A DNA stretch of 6,091 nucleotides from Actinomycetota bacterium (GTDB lineage: Bacteria > Actinomycetota > Thermoleophilia > Gaiellales > Gaiellaceae): the NCBI GenBank assembly GCA_013696595.1, contig JACCYG010000332.1, positions 1 through 6,091 on the forward strand. The letters are read 5' to 3'. How positions within the stretch are numbered: position 1 is the stretch's first letter; every line of letters begins with the position of its first letter. Of this stretch, positions 1 through 5,047 are shown piece by piece. The notes under the pieces were generated by a model. That model saw nothing but the letters and a program-made list of their open reading frames with translations. It did not search any database and was not told the DNA's origin. Made by a program: the position numbers and the translations under genes.

Positions 1-161
1 CGGTGATCGTGAACGAGGACGTGAGCGACGTCTATCTCATCCCCCAGCGGTTGCGTGAGGAGGCAGCCCGAGCCGCCGGCAGACGAGCGCATCAAGCCCC
101 TCCTCACGCAACCGCTGGGGGATGAGATAGACGTCGCTCACGTCCTCGTTCACGATCACCG
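1..161. repeat. Perfect 63-bp inverted repeat (fold-back) at window edge
   Basis: Bases 1-63 read exactly as the reverse complement of bases 99-161, separated by a 35-nt unique spacer (64-98). I compared the arms base by base and found no mismatch; pairing breaks at 64/98. The whole structure lies inside the pyrG reading frame. Bases 161 down to 64 on the minus strand read as normal CTP synthase, and the mirrored copy begins at about base 63, where AGG (61-63) faces CCT (99-101). The left arm starts at window base 1, so its true outer end is not visible. A perfect palindrome that interrupts an essential gene at a sequence edge is most simply an assembly, chimera or library fold-back artefact. 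A true inverted duplication is the alternative. Confidence 0.97.
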
Positions 162-876
162 CACGCGTGTCTACGTCCGCGAAGAGCGCGATCTTCTCGC
201 GGATGTCCCACGAGAGTGGCTCGGCCGAGCGGCAAACGACGATGTCCGGGTGGATACCGATCCGGCGGAGCTCGTTGACCGAGTGCTGCGTCGGCTTCGT
301 CTTGAGCTCGCCCGCGGTCTCGATGAACGGGACGTAGGTGACGTGCAGGTAGAGGACGTTCTCGGCGCCGGCCTCGCGCCGGAACTGGCGGATCGCCTCG
401 AGGAACGGGAGCGACTCGATGTCGCCGACCGTCCCGCCGATCTCGGAGATCACGACGTCCGCGTCGCTTGTGGCCGCGATGCGGCGAATCCGCTCCTTGA
501 TCTCGTTCGTGACATGCGGGATCACCTGAACGGTTGAGCCGAGATACTCGCCTTTCCGCTCCTTGCGGATGACCGAGTACCAGATGCTCCCCGACGTGTG
601 ATTTGCGTTCCGTGAGAGGTTCTCGTCGACGAAGCGTTCGTAGTGCCCGATGTCGAGGTCGGTCTCGGCGCCGTCCTCCGTTACGAACACCTCGCCGTGC
701 TGGAACGGGCTCATCGTGCCCGGGTCGACGTTCAGATACGGGTCGAACTTCTGCGCCTGGATGCGCAGGCCGCGCGCCTTGAGGAGGCGTCCCAGCGACG
801 CGGCGGTGATCCCCTTACCGAGAGACGAGACGACGCCGCCGGTGACGAAGACGTACTTCGTCGGGCGAGCGCTCAC
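37..876 (-). CDS. pyrG: CTP synthase, N-terminal (synthetase) half, 3' end lost at the fold-back
   Basis: CTP synthase converts UTP to CTP in the cytoplasm using ATP and glutamine-derived ammonia, the last step of de novo pyrimidine nucleotide synthesis. The N-terminal synthetase domain is unmistakable: the nucleotide-binding FVTGGVVSSLGKG at residues 10-22, QKFDPYLNVDPGTMSP at 42-57, the GEVFVTEDGAETDLD block at 61-75, EIGGTVGDIES at 145-155 and KTKPTQHSV at 192-200. The start is a GTG at 874-876 with only a weak ribosome-binding site upstream. Family members are about 530-550 residues, with a C-terminal class I glutamine amidotransferase domain. Here only about 272 residues are authentic. 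The last codons (PHATAGG, residues 273-279) and the stop come from the mirrored left arm of the 1-161 inverted repeat, so the reading frame end at base 37 is not a natural C-terminus. The gene follows the SRPBCC gene after 63 nt that hold no obvious terminator. Identity is certain; the 3' end is not. Confidence 0.95.
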   Translation of the reverse strand: MSARPTKYVFVTGGVVSSLGKGITAASLGRLLKARGLRIQAQKFDPYLNVDPGTMSPFQHGEVFVTEDGAETDLDIGHYERFVDENLSRNANHTSGSIWYSVIRKERKGEYLGSTVQVIPHVTNEIKERIRRIAATSDADVVISEIGGTVGDIESLPFLEAIRQFRREAGAENVLYLHVTYVPFIETAGELKTKPTQHSVNELRRIGIHPDIVVCRSAEPLSWDIREKIALFADVDTRAVIVNEDVSDVYLIPQRLREEGLDALVCRRLGLPPHATAGG

Positions 877-939
877 CCGATTGCCGCCGAACCCGTGTGC
901 CCCGTCACGGAAGTTCAGCGTAGCAAGAGGCCACGATGG

Positions 940-1365
940 TCAGAGCCGGGCCGCCGTCTGGCAGAGATCGTGAAGCCGGACGAGAGCGCGCTCAGGCAAG
1001 CTCCGCGCGCCTTCCAGAAAGAGGCGCCAGGACGGACCCGAGACGAACACCGTCGCACGGGTGCGCCCCTCCCCAGCGTTGTCGAGCCCGATCCCGGCTT
1101 CCAAGCTTTGGGCAACATCGTGCCAGGCGAGCGAGCGCCCCTCGTGGACCTCGGTGATGACGATCAGCCCCTCCCCGCCCGGCCGTCGGAGGAAGCCCGG
1201 TGCCCGGCTGCGTGAGACCTGCCAGCGCGCATTCGGCGCGAGGCCGCGGCGATCGGGCTTGACGCCGGTGTAGGCCGGCCACCAGTCGGGCAGATGGAAC
1301 GGCTCGGCCACGAGCTCCCAGACGTCCGCGCGCGGGGCAAGCAGAACGCGCTCGGCCTCGATCAC
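940..1365 (-). CDS. SRPBCC-fold (polyketide cyclase/dehydrase-like) protein, function unknown
   Basis: This is a 141-residue protein with the outline of the START/SRPBCC ligand-binding superfamily. It has an N-terminal strand IEAERVLLAPRADVWELVAEP (residues 2-22) leading into a short helix, then the typical LPDWWPAY segment (25-32), alternating strands (LIVITEVHEGRSLAWHDV, 67-84; RTRATVFVSG, 101-110) and a long C-terminal helix (115-140). These proteins form a hydrophobic cavity for lipids or other small hydrophobic ligands; the ligand cannot be read from the sequence and no catalytic residue is evident. No signal peptide or membrane segment is visible, so it is probably cytoplasmic. The start is GTG at 1363-1365, and its GTGA overlaps the recN stop codon by 4 nt. 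With no good Shine-Dalgarno in front, translation is probably coupled to recN. Fold assignment is moderately secure; the function is unknown. Confidence 0.72.
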   Translation of the reverse strand: MIEAERVLLAPRADVWELVAEPFHLPDWWPAYTGVKPDRRGLAPNARWQVSRSRAPGFLRRPGGEGLIVITEVHEGRSLAWHDVAQSLEAGIGLDNAGEGRTRATVFVSGPSWRLFLEGARSLPERALVRLHDLCQTAARL

Positions 1366-3005
1366 CGAAGGGTTGCGAGAAACTCGGCGCCGCCGAGCAT
1401 CCGCTCGAGCTCACGAGGGCGCTCGGCCTCCGAAAGCCGCTCGATCTGCGTGTGCGTTGGATCTCCGGGAACCTTCTCGACCCGGAAGTGCACGCCGGCG
1501 ACGCTCGCGATCTGGGGCAAGTGCGTGATCGTCACGACCTGCGCACGCTCGCCGAGGCACCGGAGCGCGTCTGCGACGGCGTGCGCGGTCTCGCCGCCGA
1601 TTCCCGCGTCGATCTCGTCGAAGACGACGGTCGGCTCTCCCGCCCCCGCGTGAGCGACCGTGCGTAGGGCGAGCGCGATCCGTGAGAGCTCGCCTCCGGA
1701 GGCCGTGTCGGCGACGGGCGCGAACGGGAGACCTGGATTCGGCCGGATGAGAAATGCGACCTCGTCCGTGCCGGTCGGGCCCACCTCGCGTTCGGAGATT
1801 TCGACGCGGAAGTCGCCGCCGCCCATGGCGAGCCCGGAGAGCGCGGCCGTCGCGTCGGCTGCGAAACGCGGCACCGCTTCACGTCGCTGCCGCGAAAGAG
1901 CAGCAGCGACCTCGTCGAGGCGCGCCTTCGCAGCCTCGAGCTCGCGCCCAGCCGCGTCGACCGGGTCGGTGCCGGCGCCGAGGGCGTCGAGCTCCGCCCG
2001 CGCAGCCGCGCCTCGGTCGAGGAGCTCCTCGTAGGACGACGCGCCGAAGCGGCGTCGCGCCTCGGCGATCCGCTCGAGCTCCGACTCCACCCCCTCGAGG
2101 CGGTCGGGCTCGGCCTCGAGCGAGGCAAGGAAGCCCCGGAGCGTAGAGGCAGCCTCGCGCAGACGGACCTCCGCGTCGCCGAGCTCAGCATCGACCTGAT
2201 GCAGCTCCTGGGCGATCGCCGCGACCGGGCTCAGAGCTTCACGCGCGCGGGCGACGAGCTCGGCTGCTCCCGTAGTGTCGGAGTCTTCCGGCGCGAGCTC
2301 CTCGGCAGCCGCCGACGTCCCGGCGCCGAGCTCGGTCACATGACGCAGCCGTTCCCGCTCCCCGCGAAGATCCTCCTCCGTCCCGGCCGCGAGGCCTTCA
2401 GTCCGCTCGACCAGCTCGCGAAGCTCGGCGAGACGCGCGGCGTGGCCGGCTGCGTCGCGAACGAGCTCCTCGTGCCTGCGCCGCGCACTCACGAACGCGC
2501 GCCAGGCCCGGGCGAGCTCGCCTCGGCGCCGGAGCTGGTCGTCCCCCACGTACGCATCGAGCACGTCGAGCTGGAAGGAGGGCCGCGAAAGGCGGCGCTG
2601 CTCGAACTGGCCTGACATCGCGAGCAGCCGCTCGACCAGGGCGGCGAGCTCTTCCCTGGGGACGCTCCGTCCCCAGGCGTACGCCCGGGTCCGGCCGTCC
2701 GCGAAAACCCGGCGAGCGGCGACGAGACCGTTCTCGCCTTCAGGCCGAAGCTCGGCGATCGCCTCGAGCCCTTCGAGATCGAGGGACCCTTCGGGCAGGT
2801 CGAGCTCCGCCTCGACGTATGCCTCTTCCGCTCCCGGCCCCACGTAGCTCGCGTCACCGCGCGCGCCGAGCAGGAGACCGATCGCCTGCGCGAGGATCGT
2901 CTTCCCGGCCCCCGTCTCGCCGGTGACTGCGTTCACGCCGGGCGCGAAAGCGAGCTCCGCCTCGCGGATCAGCACGAAGTTCTCGATGCGGAGACTTCGA
3001 AGCAC
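1362..3005 (-). CDS. recN: DNA repair protein RecN (SMC-like ATPase)
   Basis: RecN is a cytoplasmic SMC-family ATPase that acts early in recombinational repair of double-strand breaks, where it is thought to hold or organise broken ends for RecA. The 547-residue length fits the family (about 550-590). The N-terminus has the diagnostic MLRSLRIENFVLIREAEL start and Walker A GETGAGKT at residues 29-36. The middle (roughly 145-355) is rich in E, R, A and L in heptad-like patterns, as expected for the coiled-coil arm. The C-terminal lobe holds the ABC signature SGGELSR (436-442), Walker B VVFDEIDAGIGG (460-471) and the H-loop region THLPQIA (494-500). Both ATPase halves are intact and no frameshift is seen. 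The start is GTG at 3003-3005, 13 nt after the nadK stop, behind a small hairpin instead of a clear ribosome-binding site. The SRPBCC gene overlaps its 3' end. In many bacteria recN is induced by DNA damage; I saw no LexA box next to this gene. Confidence 0.96.
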   Translation of the reverse strand: MLRSLRIENFVLIREAELAFAPGVNAVTGETGAGKTILAQAIGLLLGARGDASYVGPGAEEAYVEAELDLPEGSLDLEGLEAIAELRPEGENGLVAARRVFADGRTRAYAWGRSVPREELAALVERLLAMSGQFEQRRLSRPSFQLDVLDAYVGDDQLRRRGELARAWRAFVSARRRHEELVRDAAGHAARLAELRELVERTEGLAAGTEEDLRGERERLRHVTELGAGTSAAAEELAPEDSDTTGAAELVARAREALSPVAAIAQELHQVDAELGDAEVRLREAASTLRGFLASLEAEPDRLEGVESELERIAEARRRFGASSYEELLDRGAAARAELDALGAGTDPVDAAGRELEAAKARLDEVAAALSRQRREAVPRFAADATAALSGLAMGGGDFRVEISEREVGPTGTDEVAFLIRPNPGLPFAPVADTASGGELSRIALALRTVAHAGAGEPTVVFDEIDAGIGGETAHAVADALRCLGERAQVVTITHLPQIASVAGVHFRVEKVPGDPTHTQIERLSEAERPRELERMLGGAEFLATLR

Positions 3006-3021
3006 TAGTGGAGAGCCACTA
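3006..3021 (-). other. Small hairpin between nadK stop and recN start
   Basis: TAGTGG (3006-3011) and CCACTA (3016-3021) are perfect complements around a 4-nt AGAG loop. The structure covers the nadK TAG stop codon (3019-3021) and ends directly beside the recN GTG start (3003-3005), where a Shine-Dalgarno would normally lie. No U-run follows, so it is not an intrinsic terminator. It could modulate recN initiation after ribosomes leave nadK, or be chance; a 6-bp stem is short. Confidence 0.4.
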
Positions 3022-3828
3022 AGGAAACACGTCGTGGTAGCGAGCGAAGAAGGTCACTTCGGGGAGGAGAGCGAGGCGGCTGCGCTGGTCGCCGATTCCC
3101 ACCTCGATGTGGTCGTCCGGCTCGAGCTCGCCGATCGCGTGCCCATCCGCAAGAACGGTCACGGGCACGTCGGCTGTCCGGTTCGTGATTCGCAGCGTGA
3201 GACCCCGTGGGACGACGAGGGGCCTGGCGTGGAGCGAGTGCGGCGCGACGAACGTGATCGCCATGGCCTCGATTCCCCACATGAGGACCGGGCCCCCGTT
3301 CGAGAGGTTGTACGCCGTCGAGCCCGACGGCGTCGAGCAGATCATCCCATCGCACGGTTGTGTCCCGAGATCTTCGCCGCCGATCTCCCAACCGAGTTGC
3401 ACCATGCGGCCGAGGCGGCTGCTCGTCGCAACGGCGTCGTTGATCGCGGGTTGGATCTCACCGTTCAGATCGATCGTGAGCGTGCAGAGCTCAACGACTC
3501 GGTAGTCGCCCGCAAACACACGAGTGACCCCGTCCTCGAGCGCATCGGACTCGACGCTCGTGAGGAACCCGACGCGGCCGAAGTTCACGCCGAAAACGGG
3601 AACGTGCGTGCCGAGGTGGGCATGGAGCGCGCGGAGCATCGTCCCGTCGCCACCGAGAACGACGGCGAGGTCAGGCTCGGCGGCATCCGGGTCGACGAGC
3701 TCGACCCCGGCCGCGCGAGCAGCCTGTTCCAGGCGGTCGACCGCGTCCCCGATCGTCTCGGGCTTGCCGTGCGTGACTACGGCCGCTCGGCGGACGGCCT
3801 CAGCCAAGCGCGGCCTCGATCCAAGCAT
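3019..3828 (-). CDS. nadK: NAD kinase
   Basis: NAD kinase phosphorylates NAD at the 2'-hydroxyl of its adenosine ribose, using ATP or polyphosphate, and is the only de novo source of NADP in the cytoplasm. Counting from the ATG at 3826-3828 (269 residues), the defining motifs are the diphosphate-binding GGDGT (59-63), NFGRVGFLT (82-90), the N-D pair (130-131) that contacts the adenine/ribose of NAD, and the glycine-rich STPSGSTAYNLSNGGP block (165-180). DGHAIGELEPDD (228-239) closes the all-beta C-terminal domain. The open frame extends further upstream to base 3882, but that 18-residue S/P-rich extension lies inside tlyA and is unlikely. A TTG at 3805-3807 is a serious alternative start: a GAGG lies 6 nt before it, whereas the ATG has no visible Shine-Dalgarno. 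The overlap with tlyA is 29 nt with the ATG or 8 nt with the TTG. Either start keeps the whole kinase fold. Confidence 0.93.
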   Translation of the reverse strand: MLGSRPRLAEAVRRAAVVTHGKPETIGDAVDRLEQAARAAGVELVDPDAAEPDLAVVLGGDGTMLRALHAHLGTHVPVFGVNFGRVGFLTSVESDALEDGVTRVFAGDYRVVELCTLTIDLNGEIQPAINDAVATSSRLGRMVQLGWEIGGEDLGTQPCDGMICSTPSGSTAYNLSNGGPVLMWGIEAMAITFVAPHSLHARPLVVPRGLTLRITNRTADVPVTVLADGHAIGELEPDDHIEVGIGDQRSRLALLPEVTFFARYHDVFP

Positions 3829-4567
3829 CGTGGGTGCGCTCGGAGCTTGACGGCTCGGCGCCGAAGTAGACGAAGAACTCACGGTTCCCCTTTGGGCCGA
3901 GGAGGCCGGAATCGGTCACGCCGTAGACGTGGCCCAACGCGCTGAGGGTGCCTCCGACGACGTCGCGAAGGACGCGGCGGTGGACGGCCGGGTCCCGGAC
4001 GACTCCTCCTTTTCCCACGCTCGCCCGGCCCGCTTGAAACTGTGGCTTGACGAGGACGAGCGCACGCCAACCGGACGACGCGCAGGCAAGCGCGGGCGGA
4101 AGGGCCTTCTCGAGGCCGATGAAGGAGACGTCGCAGACGATGAAGGCCGGGGCGAACGGAAGCTCGTCGCATGTGAGCTCTCGTACGTTCTTGCGCTCGA
4201 GGACGGTGACCCGAGGATCGTCGCGCAGGCGCGAATGAAGCTGGCCGTAGCCGACGTCAAGCGCACAGACGCGCGCGGCGCCCCCCTGGAGAAGGCAGTC
4301 CGTGAAGCCCCCGGTCGAGGCTCCGACGTCCAGGCAGTCCGCGCCCCCGACGTCGATCTCGAGCGCGGCCAGCGCGTTCGCGAGCTTCTCACCGCCGCGG
4401 GAGACGAAGCGCGGCCCGGCGACGAGGTCGATCGGCACGGCGTCGTCCACCTGCTCTCCGGCCTTCACGTGGCCTTTCACGCGTCCGGCGAGGACGAGCG
4501 CCTGCGCCTGCGCGCGGCTCTCGGCAAGACCGCGCTCGACCATGAGGACGTCAAGGCGCTTCTTCAC
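3800..4567 (-). CDS. tlyA: TlyA family rRNA (cytidine-2'-O)-methyltransferase
   Basis: TlyA proteins transfer a methyl group from S-adenosylmethionine to the 2'-hydroxyl of cytidines in 16S and/or 23S rRNA; in mycobacteria loss of TlyA gives capreomycin resistance. The 255-residue length is normal. An S4 RNA-binding domain occupies about residues 3-60 (RLDVLMVERGLAESRAQAQALVLAGRV), joined by FVSRGGEKL (54-62) to an FtsJ-like Rossmann methyltransferase domain. The SAM-binding motif is CLDVGASTGGFTD (78-90), followed by ALDVGYGQL (102-110). The catalytic K-D-K-E tetrad described for this family is present as K61, D146 (CDVSF), K174 (VKPQF) and E230 (GNREFF). One departure is KPQFQ where the family usually has KPQFE. 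The start is GTG at 4565-4567, chosen because it leaves the S4 domain complete. It is the first gene of the tlyA-nadK-recN-SRPBCC run and lies divergent from the membrane-protein gene. Confidence 0.95.
   Translation of the reverse strand: MKKRLDVLMVERGLAESRAQAQALVLAGRVKGHVKAGEQVDDAVPIDLVAGPRFVSRGGEKLANALAALEIDVGGADCLDVGASTGGFTDCLLQGGAARVCALDVGYGQLHSRLRDDPRVTVLERKNVRELTCDELPFAPAFIVCDVSFIGLEKALPPALACASSGWRALVLVKPQFQAGRASVGKGGVVRDPAVHRRVLRDVVGGTLSALGHVYGVTDSGLLGPKGNREFFVYFGAEPSSSERTHDAWIEAALG
3814..3817 (-). promoter_or_regulatory. Shine-Dalgarno-like GAGG supporting an alternative nadK start (TTG 3805-3807)
   Basis: On the minus strand GAGG is followed by six bases and then TTG at 3805-3807, in frame with nadK and 8 nt upstream-overlapping the tlyA stop (3800-3802). 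The ATG at 3826-3828 has no comparable purine run before it. This spacing favours a 262-residue NAD kinase, but a 4-base match in GC-rich coding DNA is weak evidence. Confidence 0.35.
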
Positions 4568-4669
4568 TCGAAGCTAGCTTAGTCGTCGCCCTGGTTGTGC
4601 CTCTCCGCCGCCGAAATGGATGCGCGCTTTTGACGTAGTTCCGCCACCGGCTGGCGCTAAAGTCGCGCG
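4568..4669. promoter_or_regulatory. Divergent intergenic region between tlyA and the holin-family gene
   Basis: These 102 bases are the only non-coding stretch of notable size and must hold the promoters for both flanking genes. Toward tlyA there is a perfect 10-bp palindrome AAGCTAGCTT (4571-4580), just ahead of its GTG start. Overlapping it on the minus strand is TAAGCT (4576-4581), a TAnnnT-type -10 candidate 8 nt before the start codon, but with no convincing -35. Toward the plus-strand gene lie TTGACG (4630-4635) and an inverted pair CGCCA/TGGCG (4642-4646 and 4652-4656). The region is locally less GC-rich than the coding DNA. Promoter function is inferred from gene arrangement. Confidence 0.55.
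4630..4669 (+). promoter_or_regulatory. Candidate promoter of the holin-family gene, possibly leaderless
   Basis: TTGACG at 4630-4635 is a good match to a -35 box. TAAAGT at 4658-4663 resembles a -10 box (TAnnnT) and ends six bases before the GTG start at 4670-4672, so transcription would begin at or near the start codon. No Shine-Dalgarno precedes the GTG, which fits leaderless translation, common in actinobacteria. The gap between the two boxes is 22 bases, longer than the usual 16-19, so the TTGACG may not belong to this -10. The CGCCA/TGGCG inverted pair lies between them and could be an operator. Confidence 0.35.
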
Positions 4670-5047
4670 GTGCGCGTGCTTCTCTGGTGGGCGACGAACA
4701 TCGCGGCGCTCTTCGTCGCGGCGACGATCGTCCCGGCGATCGACTTTGGCGACAATTTCTGGGTTCTCGTGGTGGCCGGGCTCGTCTTCGGGCTCGTGAA
4801 CCTCGTTGTCCGGCCGATCGTGATCCTGCTCGCGCTTCCGGCCGTCCTCCTGACGCTCGGGCTCGCCCTGCTCCTCGTGAACGCGCTCATGCTCTATCTC
4901 ACGGACCTGATCGTCGGCCGCTTCGAGGTCGGAGGGTTCTGGTCGGCCGTCGCCGGCGCCCTGATCGTGTGGCTCGTGAACCTGCTCCTTCACGGGCTCC
5001 TGCACGAGCGGTCGTGGCCGGACCTGCGGGGCCGCCGCCCCACCTAG
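4670..5047 (+). CDS. Small four-helix membrane protein of the phage holin family (Phage_holin_4_2 type)
   Basis: This is a 125-residue, very hydrophobic protein with four predicted membrane helices at about residues 4-24, 30-47, 50-74 and 88-111. There is a charged loop between helices 3 and 4 and a short basic tail (LRGRRPT). The sequence NLVVRPIVILLALPAVLLTLG (residues 44-64), then NALMLYL (71-77) and GGFWSAVAGALIVWLVN (88-104), is characteristic of the family annotated 'phage holin family protein' and related to mycobacteriophage D29 gp11-like proteins. Such genes are widespread on bacterial chromosomes outside prophages and their cellular role is not established, so the name should not be read as a lysis function. 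No endolysin or phage gene lies nearby. The start is GTG at 4670-4672. The stop TAG (5045-5047) shares a CTAG with the stop of convergent ispA. It is the only plus-strand gene in the window. Confidence 0.88.
   Translation: MRVLLWWATNIAALFVAATIVPAIDFGDNFWVLVVAGLVFGLVNLVVRPIVILLALPAVLLTLGLALLLVNALMLYLTDLIVGRFEVGGFWSAVAGALIVWLVNLLLHGLLHERSWPDLRGRRPT

Noticed and set aside
1..161. Hairpin telomere or replicon end
   Set aside because: A palindrome at the sequence edge could suggest a linear replicon end, but it falls inside the pyrG coding frame and cuts a normally essential gene, which a real telomere would not do. A fold-back artefact explains it better.
877..939. Promoter or terminator between the SRPBCC gene and pyrG
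   Set aside because: On the minus strand a TACGCT could pass for a -10 box, but no acceptable -35 lies at the right distance, and there is no stem followed by a U-run. Nothing in these 63 bases can be called with confidence.
2923..3945. Plus-strand open frame of 340 codons opposite nadK and recN
   Set aside because: The translation is rich in R, E and D without recognisable motifs and lies antisense to two confidently identified enzymes; it is a GC-driven shadow frame.
4670..5047. Prophage or lysis cassette suggested by the holin family name
   Set aside because: No endolysin, integrase, structural gene or attachment site lies nearby. All neighbours are housekeeping genes, and this family is widespread on chromosomes outside prophages.
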